This document shows positions 1 to 9,892 of a stretch of DNA of 64,000 nucleotides, one piece after another (position 1 is the first letter of the stretch; each line of letters begins with the position of its first letter). The stretch is from positions 12,183 to 76,182 of the forward strand of contig CACORA010000006.1 of NCBI GenBank assembly GCA_902629495.1, in the 5' to 3' direction. The notes beneath the pieces are model-generated. The model made no database searches. It was not told where the DNA came from and was given only the letters and a program-made list of their open reading frames with translations. The stretch comes from Planctomycetaceae bacterium (lineage in GTDB: Bacteria; Planctomycetota; Planctomycetia; Pirellulales; UBA1268). Both the position numbers and the translations under genes were made by a program.

Positions 1-1793
1 GTTGAAGCAAGTACGAGTCGAACGAAAGCGGAGCGGTCATCGCGCGCAATCTCGGTGAGGTGATCAAGAAGTGCACTGGATGCAACATAAATCTGTTTGG
101 CACGTCTCGCATCCATGTTTACTGGCCCGAGAGCGGCATCGAGTGGAAGGGCCTCCGTTAGCAGTCGCACGGCCCAAGCGCGTACGTGTTCGTCAGGGTG
201 ATGCAACCGAGCAATCAATTCTTCAGACTGTAATTTTCCGATGAGGTGAAGGGTCAACATCGCGCGAACACGATGAGCTGATGCAGAAACTTGAGGATCA
301 TCATTTGAAAGCTGCTGCGCATTTTCGAACTGTTTTTGCAAAAGATACTCAGTTGAAGTTGGCATGTTCTTACGAATGGCTCTCTCTGCAAGTACGCGAC
401 GCGACTGATTGACCCACCAGCCTTCAGCACGACGTTGGCATTGAGCAAGTTCATCGTCACTAAACTGTCTCAGATCAAATCCAGCCAATATTCCATCCGG
501 AAGGTGCGGTTCACCAGCAACGATCTGAAACACTCGGCCACTTGTTCTGTGTACGCCATCTCGTTCATGACATTCACCGGTGTCACTCCAGTCAAGAACG
601 ACAACACTTCCATCAGGACCATTTCCTACATCAATCCCACGAAACCATGTGTCGCCAGTGTGAAAAAAATCAGGTGAATGTGTCGCGATGTAACCGCTTT
701 CCGAGCGACTAAGACGTTCCTGGTTTAATCGACGACCGTGGAAATTGAGTGTAAATAGTTGATCACGATATTCTGTAGGCCAATTCGTTCCGGAATAAAT
801 CATGCACCCACTGTGTGCGTGGCCACCACCAAGGTCATTGGCCTTCCCGTCACGAGAATTTTGCCACCCCTTCCCCACATCAAAATGATAGTGATCAGCA
901 TGTTGATCGATCAGTTCATATGTGTACGGATTCGGATCAATGCCATTGGTTTGATCAAAGTGTGCACCTGGAATGAGATGCCACAGATGGCCATTGACTG
1001 TGTTCACAAAAAAACATTCACATTCGGCATTCCAATCATGTCCCCATGGATTCGTTGTGCCGGTTGTGAGTACTTCAACCTGTCCTGTATATGGTGAGTA
1101 TCTCCAAAGTCCACCCTCCATCGGCATCCGCTGCTCATCGTTACAGCCTGGTGAGCCAATCAGAGCTGGGCATGAGTGCCCACATCTTCCGTAGAGCCAG
1201 CCATCGGGACCAAACTTCAGTCCATTTGCAAAGTTGTGATAGCTTGGACCAGCAATGTCAAAACCATCGAGTACCGTCTCGATAGGTCCGTCGGGAATAT
1301 CGTCATGGTTGCGATCAGGGATGAAGAGCAACCGAGGTGGGCACATAGCCCAAACCCCACCATGACCAACTTCGAGCCCTGTCAGAATCTGCAGAGAATC
1401 AATGAAAATACGGTGATGATCGAAACGCCCGTCTCCGTTTGTGTCTTCCAAAAGAGTGATGCGATCACGAAGATCGTAATCAAACCGCATCCTTCCTTCT
1501 GCATACGTAAAGTTTTCAGCTACCCACAGTCTGCCGCGGGTATCCCATGTCATGGCAATGGGATTTTGGATGATGGGCTCTGAAGCTACGACACGTGCTT
1601 GAAATCCTGCCGGCAACCTGATTTCGGCAGCAGAGGCATCCGCAGATAACGGTTTGCCACGATCGGTTGGTTCACTGTTATATGGAGCAGGAAAGGAATC
1701 TTTTGCGAGGATCATTGTGCATGTACTGCTGCACAGGCAAAAAACCATGACAACATACAGCGTCAAAACGTCACACTTGCGTTGATACATCAT
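1..1793 (-). CDS. PVC-type membrane-bound dehydrogenase (PQQ/sugar-dehydrogenase-like), 3' part missing
   Basis: The frame is open from ATG 1793 to the left edge (597 codons visible, no stop), so the C-terminus lies outside the window. A hydrophobic segment at about residues 9-27 looks like a signal peptide. The region after it (about 58-400) reads as the planctomycete dehydrogenase beta-propeller: 'LPAGFQARVVASEP' near 60, 'AMTWDTRGRLWVAEN' near 80-93, a calcium-loop-like 'EDTNGDGRFD' at 116-125, and later 'NGLKFGPDGWLYG' and 'VVVLDWSDTGECHE'. The last 150 residues visible are helical and HEAT-like ('HPDEHVRAWAVRLL'). Family knowledge: these secreted proteins often end in a cytochrome c CxxCH domain, which cannot be seen here. 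The substrate is unknown. A second ATG at 1790 is an equally possible start. It diverges from the sulfatase at 1935. Confidence 0.85.
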   Translation of the reverse strand, partial: MMYQRKCDVLTLYVVMVFCLCSSTCTMILAKDSFPAPYNSEPTDRGKPLSADASAAEIRLPAGFQARVVASEPIIQNPIAMTWDTRGRLWVAENFTYAEGRMRFDYDLRDRITLLEDTNGDGRFDHHRIFIDSLQILTGLEVGHGGVWAMCPPRLLFIPDRNHDDIPDGPIETVLDGFDIAGPSYHNFANGLKFGPDGWLYGRCGHSCPALIGSPGCNDEQRMPMEGGLWRYSPYTGQVEVLTTGTTNPWGHDWNAECECFFVNTVNGHLWHLIPGAHFDQTNGIDPNPYTYELIDQHADHYHFDVGKGWQNSRDGKANDLGGGHAHSGCMIYSGTNWPTEYRDQLFTLNFHGRRLNQERLSRSESGYIATHSPDFFHTGDTWFRGIDVGNGPDGSVVVLDWSDTGECHERDGVHRTSGRVFQIVAGEPHLPDGILAGFDLRQFSDDELAQCQRRAEGWWVNQSRRVLAERAIRKNMPTSTEYLLQKQFENAQQLSNDDPQVSASAHRVRAMLTLHLIGKLQSEELIARLHHPDEHVRAWAVRLLTEALPLDAALGPVNMDARRAKQIYVASSALLDHLTEIARDDRSAFVRLVLAS

Positions 1794-1934
1794 TCGTCTT
1801 CCCAGACTCAGGAATCAGCCCGTCGGAGCCTAAAGAGTACTATGATTATCAAATGCTTTTCCACCAATTCTCATCGTCATCGTATAACAGAGGCTATGTG
1901 TTTGATTGAAACCCCGGGAGATAAGACAAATACC

Positions 1935-3347
1935 ATGTATTTCCTCTTTCAAATTCTTTGCGTTCTGCTTCTGAGCATGGCATCGAGTATTGCTGACGAT
2001 CGTCCAAATATATTATTGGTCATTGCTGATGACTGCACATATAACGACCTGCCATTGTATGGAGGAAAAAATGCTAAGACACCAAATATTGATCGTCTTG
2101 GAAAAGAAGGTGTTGTCTTTAATCGTGCATATCTTTGTGAAGCAATGTGTCAGCCATGTCGTGCAGCACTCTACACGGGTTTGTATCCAATGCGGAATGG
2201 CTGTGCATGGAATCACTCTTCGAGCCGTCCTACCATCCGTAGTCTGCCGAACTATCTCACGCAGTTAGGGTATCGAGTTGGTTTGGCCGGAAAAGTACAT
2301 GTGAAACCCAAACAGGTTTTTTCCTTTGAAGACGTTGCTGGGTTTGATTCGAATTGTGTCCGTAATCCCACTCAACAACATGACCTGGGTGCTGTTCATG
2401 AATTTATGTCTCGTGATTCTGAAGAACCATTTTGCTTGGTCGTCGCACTTGTTGAACCACATAGACCCTGGGTGATGGGGGACCCGTCAGTCTATCCTCC
2501 AAAGAAAATAGAACTTCCCAGCAACTTGGTTGATACACCACAGACCCGACAGGACTTTAGTGCCTACCTCGCTGAAATAACCTACATGGATGAACAGGTA
2601 GGAGATTTACTTGAAACCCTCAGGTTATCTGGGCATGAGCAGGATACATTGGTGCTTTTTACGTCTGAGCAGGGTTCTCAGTTTCCTGGTAACAAATGGA
2701 CAAATTGGGATACAGGATTGCATACGGCACTGATTGCTCGCTGGCCAAACTCAATACAGGCAGGAACACGAACAAATGCAATTGTTCAATATGTTGACAT
2801 GGTTCCAACCTTAATCGATCTTGCTGGAGGATCCTCAAGCAAGCTGGATGGGCAAAGTTTTCTGGGTGTTCTCTCTGGTGAATCACAACAGCATCGTTCT
2901 TGTGCCTATGGCATGCATAATAATCTTCCAGAGGGATCTCCATACCCTATTCGCACGGTGACCGATGGAGAGTATCGATATATACGAAATCTTTACTCTG
3001 AATCCATCTATACAGAAAAGCATGTGATGGGACCTCGTAAGGACGGGCGAGGTCCGATGTCATCATGGATGACATGGCTAACAGTTTCCTGGAATACCCC
3101 ACATGCTCTCCGTATGGTGACGCGGTACATGCGTAGGCCCGAGGAAGAACTCTACCATACAGCTTCCGATCCATATGAATTGAACAACCTTTCTCATGAG
3201 TCTAAGCTCGCTCATGTCAAAAAAAGATTAAGTGCCGAGCTTGATGACTGGCTTGCATCGCAGCATGACCCTGGCCTCATCATGGACACGATGGAGGTCT
3301 ACCAGGCATCTAAGCAAGGGAAACATCCATATCCAAAGAAACAGTGA
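1935..3347 (+). CDS. secreted sulfatase (type I, formylglycine class) with CQPCR active-site motif
   Basis: This 470-aa sulfatase is predicted to hydrolyse sulfate esters outside the cytoplasm. I chose ATG 1935, which begins with a typical signal peptide (MYFLFQILCVLLLSMASSIA) followed by 'DDRPNILLVIADD'. The reading frame is open back to 1782, but that extension is polar and runs into the divergent gene's start. The metal-binding DD is at residues 32-33. The cysteine to be converted to formylglycine is C72 in C-Q-P-C-R, where the usual serine of CxPSR is cysteine. Later, 'TSEQGSQFPGNKW' corresponds to the second metal site, which usually reads [SG]D[HNQ]G. The C-terminus has the usual 'ELYHTASDPYELNNL' sulfatase tail. 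Substrate unknown; planctomycete sulfatases commonly act on algal or mucin polysaccharides. Confidence 0.9.
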   Translation: MYFLFQILCVLLLSMASSIADDRPNILLVIADDCTYNDLPLYGGKNAKTPNIDRLGKEGVVFNRAYLCEAMCQPCRAALYTGLYPMRNGCAWNHSSSRPTIRSLPNYLTQLGYRVGLAGKVHVKPKQVFSFEDVAGFDSNCVRNPTQQHDLGAVHEFMSRDSEEPFCLVVALVEPHRPWVMGDPSVYPPKKIELPSNLVDTPQTRQDFSAYLAEITYMDEQVGDLLETLRLSGHEQDTLVLFTSEQGSQFPGNKWTNWDTGLHTALIARWPNSIQAGTRTNAIVQYVDMVPTLIDLAGGSSSKLDGQSFLGVLSGESQQHRSCAYGMHNNLPEGSPYPIRTVTDGEYRYIRNLYSESIYTEKHVMGPRKDGRGPMSSWMTWLTVSWNTPHALRMVTRYMRRPEEELYHTASDPYELNNLSHESKLAHVKKRLSAELDDWLASQHDPGLIMDTMEVYQASKQGKHPYPKKQ

Positions 3348-3401
3348 CCAAATTGAAGTCATCTTCCACTTGGCAATCCAAGCAGGTCAATCAGATAAAT
3401 G

Positions 3402-4817
3402 TTACGTATCCTTAGCAAGAGGCTGAGTCATATTTCCAGGAACTACCCATTGGTCATATTGCTCTGCAGAGAGATACCCAAGCGCGATGGCTGCTTCTTT
3501 CAGGCTTGTGTCATCGGCATGGGCCTTTTTTGCAATTTTAGCCGCCTTCTCATATCCAATGTGATTATTGAGTGCGGTTACAAGCATCAGGGATTCATCT
3601 AAGTGCTGTTGAATACGATCCTTGTTGGGTTTGATACCGCTTGCGCAATGCACCCGCATCGAGTCACATGCGTCTGCAATAAGATCCGCGCTTTCAAGAA
3701 CATTGTGGATCATGACGGGCTTGTACACATTGAGTTGAAAATTGCCCTGGCTGCCAGCAAAAGCCACAGTCGCATCGTTTCCAAAAACCTGAGCGCAGAC
3801 CATGGTCATTGACTCACATTGAGTTGGGTTGACTTTACCAGGCATGATCGAACTCCCAGGCTCATTCTCTGGAATCGTAATTTCACCAATGCCACAGCGT
3901 GGTCCACTGGCAAGCCATCGAACATCATTTGCAAATTTGAGCAGTGCCATTGCCAGTCCTCGCTCGGCGGCACTGATTTCAACGAGTGCATCATGAGCAG
4001 ACAGTGCCGCAAACTTGTTTGTAGCGGATACAAATGGATGTCCTGTTTCTTTTGCGATATAGCTTGCAGCAGTTGTACCGAAGTCAGGATGAGCATTGAG
4101 TCCTGTGCCAACCGCAGTGCCGCCAATCGCAAGTTCATAAAGACCAGGAAGGGATCGTTTGATGCTCTCAATTCGATCATCGATTTGGGCACGCCATGAT
4201 GAGATTTCCTGTCCAAACGTAATTGGTGTGGCGTCTTGAAGATGCGTACGACCAATTTTCACAATATCTTCGTATTGTTTTTCAAGTTGAAGTAATACAT
4301 CACGTAAGTCGCCAACGGCTGGTAAAAGACGATCGGTGATAACTTCGACAGCGGCGATGTGCATGGCTGTGGGAAAAGTGTCATTGCTGGACTGACCACG
4401 GTTCACATCATCGTTTGGATGTACGGGTGATTTTGATCCGAGTGTGCCACCTGCGATCTCAATGGCTCGGTTAGCAATCACTTCATTGGCATTCATGTTT
4501 GACTGGGTACCACTTCCCGTCTGAAAAACGACAAGGGGGAAGTGATCATCAAGTTTGCCTTGGATCACTTCGTCGGCGGCTTGCCTAATTAAGGATGCTG
4601 TGTCTTGTGAGAGTTGACCAAGATCAGCATTCGCAAGAGCGGCCGATTTTTTTAGAATGCCGAGTGCTCTTTTGATCGCTCGGCCCCATTGAAAACGATC
4701 AACGCCAACCTTGAAATTATCTCTCGAGCGCTCGGTCTGAGCACCCCAGTAGCGGTTCGAGGGCACCTGAACCTCACCCATGCTGTCTGATTCAATACGA
4801 TATTGCTGCTGCGACAT
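3402..4817 (-). CDS. fumC: fumarate hydratase, class II
   Basis: The 471-aa product has the normal class II length and converts fumarate to malate in the TCA cycle as a cytosolic homotetramer. The N-terminus has '[21 protein letters not shown]', and the superfamily signature '[11 protein letters not shown]' lies in the expected position two thirds along. '[19 protein letters not shown]' and '[16 protein letters not shown]' are the other conserved fumarase/aspartase blocks. ATG 4817 is preceded by a strong ribosome binding site (GGAGGTAA). It is convergent with the sulfatase gene, with 54 bases between them and no clear terminator. Aspartase is the main alternative, but the overall motifs favour fumarase. 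Confidence 0.96.
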   Translation of the reverse strand: MSQQQYRIESDSMGEVQVPSNRYWGAQTERSRDNFKVGVDRFQWGRAIKRALGILKKSAALANADLGQLSQDTASLIRQAADEVIQGKLDDHFPLVVFQTGSGTQSNMNANEVIANRAIEIAGGTLGSKSPVHPNDDVNRGQSSNDTFPTAMHIAAVEVITDRLLPAVGDLRDVLLQLEKQYEDIVKIGRTHLQDATPITFGQEISSWRAQIDDRIESIKRSLPGLYELAIGGTAVGTGLNAHPDFGTTAASYIAKETGHPFVSATNKFAALSAHDALVEISAAERGLAMALLKFANDVRWLASGPRCGIGEITIPENEPGSSIMPGKVNPTQCESMTMVCAQVFGNDATVAFAGSQGNFQLNVYKPVMIHNVLESADLIADACDSMRVHCASGIKPNKDRIQQHLDESLMLVTALNNHIGYEKAAKIAKKAHADDTSLKEAAIALGYLSAEQYDQWVVPGNMTQPLAKDT

Positions 4818-4848
4818 TGGTTACCTCCAATGCACAGTGTAGCGATGA

Positions 4849-7536
4849 TTAGCGAAAGAGTTTGGAGCGGGCGGCTTCTTGCGTATTCTCTCGGGGAGTG
4901 GACACTGTTGCAGGGGGTTCGCGTGTCGCAAGGGCAAGGGCGAACCAGCCGTCATGACTCACGGCCTGCACCACTCTGGTGCCATCAAGTCTGGGATTCG
5001 TCACAATTCGGTCAGGAACAATTGGAATGGGTTTTTCCTTTGGAAAGATTTTTCCAAAAATAGTGCGAAGTCCCAATTCAAGCCGTCCTTGATGGCCAGG
5101 GCCACCAATCCGAATGGGGCCGTCTCGTTCAAGGAACACCTGTGAACCAGACACCACTGGGCTATATGAAACTTGTGCAATAACGTCATACCAACTTCGG
5201 CGACTTGTCTCGATTGCATCTAATGCAACGCGTACCTGCACCAGACCGTCTTTGCACGTAATGCGGACTGGCTCTGAACGTTCAAAAGTCACTTCGACAC
5301 CCTCTGGAAGATCTTCTGGCACATTCGCCTCAATACCAATGCGGTTGCATATATGCACGACGAGGTCTTCAAGAAAAAATGATTGGCCAGCGACGGTGAG
5401 TCTTTCAAGGGCATTATTTAAGGCAGATTCATGGAGTTGCATACTGAGACGTGCGTCTGTTGGTGCCCGTGGTCGTGGTGTATGAGCAGCAACCTGATTA
5501 TCAGCTGCAAGGCGTAATCGAATCGTAGCGATTGATGGTGTGGATTCCAAAACAACAGGTGTCGGATCAAGCCCAAGCTTTACAAGTGGCATCCAGAGTC
5601 GTTCTCGAATTCGCTCAGCGGCCGCTGTGAATTCTGGTTCTGCCCTTTCGTCAGTTTCTCGACATGCACGAGCAATGATCTTATTGATTATTTCACGATT
5701 GACTTCAGGGAGTTGGTTGTCGTGCTGGCTTTTGGCAAGTGAGCGAGCGAGTGATCTCATCACAGGAACGGAATCAAAGCTCGTTTGGATGCCAGCTAAC
5801 CGTGAGTTATTTGATGCGGCCCCGGTCGCAGGACCGAGAAGAAGCCCTTGTGATGAAATACTGATTGGCTTTCGGACAACGAATTTTGATGCTGTTTGAG
5901 ATGAAAACTTAGCTGGTCCAGCATTTGTAGTACTTCGTGAAGCAATGTCCCCATGCACCTCAAGAACCATCGCTACCTCATCGTGGTTTGGTGCAAATTG
6001 AACTGTTGTTGTGCGGACAACCTTTCTGTTTCCTCGAACCACTCTGCCGTTGATGACCTCAGCAAAGGGGCCATCTTTTTCGTCGGTATCAGGAAGAAGC
6101 TTCTCTGCAAAGTCGCGGTGAATAGCGATCCTCATATTGGGTGAGAGGTAGTGGTCAGTGACCGAACGAACAACCATTTTTGCACCAACGAGCGGTGAAG
6201 ACTCAACAGATCGAAGGGCTTCTTTAACAAACGAAGCATCGGTTGTATTTCGTGATATTTCGTAGCGTTCGAGAGATTCCATTAATCGGCCTGCATCAGA
6301 CTCAGAACGAGCAATGAGAAGTGGATCGGGTGTGGCTAGTTGGACTTGGTCGGCCTGTTCATCTGGAGGTACATCAGCCAACATGCCGGCAATCGCTCGC
6401 CATACAGCAACCCTACGCGAGACTGCTAGAGCTGCTCGACGAGTGGAAGAGGCAAGTTTTCCTTCACTCGAGCGATCGGCCAGTTCCATGCCGACATGTA
6501 CCGCTTCTCCAAGGTTGATGAGTAACGGTGCTGCGATCGGATCTCTCGGGCCTGAAGTTGTCAGGACGTTTCCAAGGATAATAAGAGTGTCTTGAGCCCA
6601 AGGAGAGATATCTTTCTGCGTACGATCACCGTGGTTCTCCGAAAAATATTTTTGTAGTTCGTTGAGTTCTGAAATCAGTGTGGCAGGATGAGGCCAGATA
6701 CTCCCTGGCTTTCGGACATCTGGGATTCCATGAAGAACAACACTGTGAGAACCAGTCTCCTGGGATTCTCTGCGATTACGGTTAAAGATTCGCTCTCCAC
6801 TCAGTAAGCGATCCAAAAGCCGAACAGGTCCTGGTGATGAGACTTTTGCAGTCTCGTCATCCGACGTTGGTCGTGAGGCGGCATTCGCTGGTTTCGTCCA
6901 GTTCACACTGTCAGGGTCTGTCCATGTGGATCCAGGAAGTGGGGCGGCTCCCAAAGATTCTCCAGTTGCAGGAGATTTCATGCGAGCTGGTTGCGATGGA
7001 GATTTATTTTTGGAATCAGGACGTGCTGGTTCCTCAGCAGTGAGACGATGAATGTGTACACGTGTAACGAGTGACTTCAGTGATTCGGGCGCTGCAGGTT
7101 CGACAAAGAGGGGCGTTGCGTCAGGTGTACCTATTTTATTAATAATTCTTTTTGGGACATTATCCAGTCTCGGCTTTTCCTGAGAATCAGTGTGCAGTGT
7201 GTTGTCCTGTTGATTTTGATCGATCACGCCAGAATGCGATGAGAGGTGTGGCGTGGCCGAGGCGAGTCGTTCCGGCTTTGGTCCAGGTTTTACAACGGCT
7301 GGCATGGCAGCGGCCATGGAGGAGAGGTTACCCACAGGGGGTGATAAATGAACGACTGTCGGTTTAGAAACACGTGGCTGTTGAGGTAACGGTGCAGCAA
7401 CAGAAATGGGTTCCTCAAGTCCGAAAAATGGTTGAGGGACAGGCTCCCACGCTCCCTGGAGCACATAGCATACTGCGAGTGCAATACCCGCTAGAAATGA
7501 AACAGTGACGATTCCCTTCGCCTGTCTGTCAGCCAT
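4849..7536 (-). CDS. large membrane-anchored protein of unknown function
   Basis: I do not recognise this 895-aa protein. A single hydrophobic segment (about residues 9-28) follows a short positive N-terminus, so it is probably anchored in the inner membrane with the rest outside. Residues about 30-250 are rich in Pro, Ser and Thr and look disordered. The remaining two thirds looks folded, with alternating helical and strand stretches and few cysteines. Near the C-terminus, 'LHESALNNALERLTVAGQSF' and 'ERSEPVRITCKDGLVQVRV' are the blocks that look most conserved. No catalytic motif is visible. It lies between fumC and holB, separated from holB by 112 bases, which says little about its role. 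Codon use matches its neighbours, so it is a resident gene. Confidence 0.8.
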   Translation of the reverse strand: MADRQAKGIVTVSFLAGIALAVCYVLQGAWEPVPQPFFGLEEPISVAAPLPQQPRVSKPTVVHLSPPVGNLSSMAAAMPAVVKPGPKPERLASATPHLSSHSGVIDQNQQDNTLHTDSQEKPRLDNVPKRIINKIGTPDATPLFVEPAAPESLKSLVTRVHIHRLTAEEPARPDSKNKSPSQPARMKSPATGESLGAAPLPGSTWTDPDSVNWTKPANAASRPTSDDETAKVSSPGPVRLLDRLLSGERIFNRNRRESQETGSHSVVLHGIPDVRKPGSIWPHPATLISELNELQKYFSENHGDRTQKDISPWAQDTLIILGNVLTTSGPRDPIAAPLLINLGEAVHVGMELADRSSEGKLASSTRRAALAVSRRVAVWRAIAGMLADVPPDEQADQVQLATPDPLLIARSESDAGRLMESLERYEISRNTTDASFVKEALRSVESSPLVGAKMVVRSVTDHYLSPNMRIAIHRDFAEKLLPDTDEKDGPFAEVINGRVVRGNRKVVRTTTVQFAPNHDEVAMVLEVHGDIASRSTTNAGPAKFSSQTASKFVVRKPISISSQGLLLGPATGAASNNSRLAGIQTSFDSVPVMRSLARSLAKSQHDNQLPEVNREIINKIIARACRETDERAEPEFTAAAERIRERLWMPLVKLGLDPTPVVLESTPSIATIRLRLAADNQVAAHTPRPRAPTDARLSMQLHESALNNALERLTVAGQSFFLEDLVVHICNRIGIEANVPEDLPEGVEVTFERSEPVRITCKDGLVQVRVALDAIETSRRSWYDVIAQVSYSPVVSGSQVFLERDGPIRIGGPGHQGRLELGLRTIFGKIFPKEKPIPIVPDRIVTNPRLDGTRVVQAVSHDGWFALALATREPPATVSTPRENTQEAARSKLFR

Positions 7537-7648
7537 GCCAATCCCAGCCGTTGAGTCTATTGATTAAGCAAGCGTCGGTTTGTTCAACGCCCGTCAAAAA
7601 AAGATCGACACGAACGACCGGGAAAATCGAACTGGCACACAATAACCG

Positions 7649-8725
7649 CTATGGATTAACAGGGTTGGCAAGTTGAGGGGCTTCAATCACAGCAGACCAG
7701 GCGTCGATGAGTACGGAGAGATTTGCATTTCGATCAACTGAATCAAGGGCGTCTAGTGACTTTTCAAGCAGAAACGATGCTTTTTCAGTTGGATTGCTTA
7801 TCCTGCTTGCCCATCCTGCAGCTGCTTTCGCGAATGCCCCATCTTGTCCAGACGCATGGGCTACTGACAGTCGAAGCACGGTTTGAAAAAAATCAAGTGC
7901 CGTCTCAAGGACAATTTTGAGCCGAGCCCGTCTTGCCGGAGCATCCTTTCCAGCTGCTTCAACAAAGGCAAGAGTTTCTTTAGATAGCGCTACTCCATTG
8001 AGAGGAGATTGCCCCAACAGATCTACAAGTGTGGTTCGAAAGCTAACCGCATCAGGATCGAGAAGTAGCCGTGCACGAGTCAGGCTGCCATTGGACGCGT
8101 GAGCAATGTTACGACACGATGAGGCATCAAAAGAGTCATTTCTTAAAGCAGCCTCATGCTCCAATACACTAAAAATAATATTTGGTGAGAGTGGATGGAA
8201 TCGAACAATTTGACATCTAGAGCGAATGGTTGGCAACTGACGCTCAAGTGATGTCCCAACCAGAATAATAATCGAACCATCTGGAGGTTCCTCGAGTGTC
8301 TTGAGGAGGCAGTTAGCCGCCTCAACGAGTAAAGTGTCAGCATCCAGGATAAGTGCAGCTTTTCGATGGCCAAGTGATGGCCGAAGTTTTATGCGCCAAC
8401 AGAGTCCTGCTCGCATGCGATGATTTGAGTCACCAACAAAAGCTTCAATAGGAATTGATGACCGGTCTTCTGGTTTTTGAACAATATCAATGTCTGGATG
8501 ACTTCCTGCTGCTGCTTGTACGCACGAGGCACAATTTCCACAGGCAATCAGTTGGGGTTGAGGTTGCTGGCAAAGAAGTGACTTCGCAAGTGTTTGAGCA
8601 AATGTAGTTTTCCCAATACCATCTGGCCCAACAAAAAGATAGGAACCAGCAATCCGGTTTTGATGAGACGCTCTAACAAAGCGTTCGACGATGGCGTCAT
8701 GTCCTTGAATATTTTGCCAACTCAT
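7649..8725 (-). CDS. holB: DNA polymerase III delta-prime subunit (clamp loader)
   Basis: This 358-aa AAA+ protein is part of the clamp loader that opens the beta clamp during replication. Walker A is 'GPDGIGKT' at residues 33-40, intact, unlike the degenerate P-loop of E. coli delta-prime. A zinc module follows (C52, C62, C65, C68: C-x9-C-x2-C-x2-C). 'LLKTLEEPP' and the SRC motif in 'IRSRCQIVRF' (arginine finger) are typical of delta-prime and tau/gamma. The protein is too short for DnaX and lacks its C-terminal domains, so HolB is preferred. It is 47 bases downstream of tmk, the usual tmk-holB pair. The final residues are variable, as is normal for the family. Confidence 0.93.
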   Translation of the reverse strand: MSWQNIQGHDAIVERFVRASHQNRIAGSYLFVGPDGIGKTTFAQTLAKSLLCQQPQPQLIACGNCASCVQAAAGSHPDIDIVQKPEDRSSIPIEAFVGDSNHRMRAGLCWRIKLRPSLGHRKAALILDADTLLVEAANCLLKTLEEPPDGSIIILVGTSLERQLPTIRSRCQIVRFHPLSPNIIFSVLEHEAALRNDSFDASSCRNIAHASNGSLTRARLLLDPDAVSFRTTLVDLLGQSPLNGVALSKETLAFVEAAGKDAPARRARLKIVLETALDFFQTVLRLSVAHASGQDGAFAKAAAGWASRISNPTEKASFLLEKSLDALDSVDRNANLSVLIDAWSAVIEAPQLANPVNP

Positions 8726-8772
8726 AGTGATGTTTCCAAATCATACAAATGATGGGGCAGATCATAATCCTT

Positions 8773-9402
8773 TTATTGAGCCAATTCAGGGTAGTGATTT
8801 ATGACTGCAGATTGAATGAGTTGACTCACTTCGGTCATTGATAGATCAGATCGTATAACTTGGATCGCTTCGGGGTGATGCGATGCTTCAGACAGGTAGC
8901 CTGCACGAAGTTTTCTTCGATACTCCTCGCCACGGTTTTCCAGTTTGTCGAGTGGGCGATTGAGTCGAGATGTCGATACATCGAGGTCGATATCGAGAAC
9001 AAGCGTCAGTCCAGGAAGAAGTCCTTCTGTCGCTATGTGTCCAACTTGACGGATGCGTTCAGTGTCTAAACCTCCCGCGTATCCTTGGTAGACAATATTT
9101 GCCAAAAGATAACGATCTGAAACCACCCATTCACCACGGTCGAGTGCTGGTGAAATGATTTCGCTCACCAGTTGTGAACGGGCTGCCATGTACAGGAGCA
9201 TTTCAGTGGTCGGCGCAAGGTGGATATCTTTTCGATTTAATAAGATATCCCGAATTGCCGTGCCTGCAGGTGTTGACCCAGGGTCGTGACATGTTGTCAC
9301 AGTAGCTCCCTTGCGCTCTAACCACGTTACGAGAGGTTCAATCTGTGAGGACTTTCCAGATCCGTCAATGCCATCAAGTGAAATAAAGCGTGGCAAAGCC
9401 AT
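8773..9402 (-). CDS. tmk: thymidylate kinase
   Basis: The 209-aa product phosphorylates dTMP to dTDP. The P-loop 'GIDGSGKSS' lies at residues 11-19, the DR(Y/H) motif is 'DRYLLANIVYQG' near residue 97, and the LID region is arginine-rich ('NRGEEYRRKLRAGYL'). Length is normal for bacterial Tmk. It is the promoter-proximal gene of the tmk-holB pair, transcribed away from mutY. ATG 9402 gives a standard N-terminus with no extension. Confidence 0.95.
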   Translation of the reverse strand: MALPRFISLDGIDGSGKSSQIEPLVTWLERKGATVTTCHDPGSTPAGTAIRDILLNRKDIHLAPTTEMLLYMAARSQLVSEIISPALDRGEWVVSDRYLLANIVYQGYAGGLDTERIRQVGHIATEGLLPGLTLVLDIDLDVSTSRLNRPLDKLENRGEEYRRKLRAGYLSEASHHPEAIQVIRSDLSMTEVSQLIQSAVINHYPELAQ

Positions 9403-9557
9403 AGAAGAAACCCATGTGTAAAGAAGAAAAATAATCTACAAAAGACAATCGTTAGAGGAGTCCTACTGGATAACAAGCTGAATGGCTAGAGGGCGGGAGG
9501 GATCAAGCAGTTGAATTCATCTGTAGACAGGCGTGGTCAGGGAGTGGCCACGGATTG
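9403..9557. other. non-coding spacer upstream of tmk with a hairpin
   Basis: This spacer contains no convincing gene. A near-perfect hairpin lies at 9532-9552: arms CGTGGTCA and TGGCCACG (one G-U pair) around the loop GGGAG. No T-run follows on either strand, so it is not a clear intrinsic terminator. With the doubtful small frame at 9558-9836, the tmk-mutY gap of about 450 bases is otherwise empty. Confidence 0.4.
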
Positions 9558-9836
9558 TTAGGAATCAATTGACAATACCTTTTGTTGCTTGATGAAATGG
9601 CTTATTGCCGTTTCACGACTAGGGAAAGAAAAGAAATGCCTCAGATGGCATGATCGATTCAACTGTATCCAGTTTTCTTTTCTGTTTTTGGGCATATCAC
9701 GGCTGAATGATCGTACATTGAGGATCCGGTAACGCATTGCATTTCTTACGGATTCGCTCATTTTGATTAGTATGTTAGCGAGTCTTAGGCAAACAAACAG
9801 ACGATCACCGTACCCTGTCAAAAAATGACGATACAT
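9558..9836 (-). CDS. possible small basic protein, unrecognised
   Basis: An open frame of about 92 codons from ATG 9836 fills the intergenic region between tmk and mutY. The predicted product is basic and lacks a signal peptide or clear motif. The C-terminal half ('RHFFSFPSRETAISHFIKQQ') looks more protein-like than the N-terminal half, so a shorter start at 9761 is possible. A purine-rich AGAAGG abuts the ATG and is too close to be a good ribosome binding site. No homolog recognised; it may be non-coding. Confidence 0.25.
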   Translation of the reverse strand: MYRHFLTGYGDRLFVCLRLANILIKMSESVRNAMRYRILNVRSFSRDMPKNRKENWIQLNRSCHLRHFFSFPSRETAISHFIKQQKVLSIDS

Positions 9837-9892
9837 CCTTCTTTTGAAAGGTGCGAGAATCAACTTTGCAAGGGGTGTGCGTCACAGTGGAG

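Noticed and set aside
254..1583. Several overlapping plus-strand frames
   Set aside because: They are shadows of the dehydrogenase gene on the minus strand, whose protein motifs are clear throughout.
1782..1934. N-terminal extension of the first sulfatase
   Set aside because: It is polar, runs into the divergent gene's start and precedes a good signal peptide at 1935.
9851..9892. GTG 9851 as the mutY start
   Set aside because: It adds 14 residues not seen in MutY proteins, and the purine stretch before it is too close. ATG 9893 or 9899 is preferred, though not proven.
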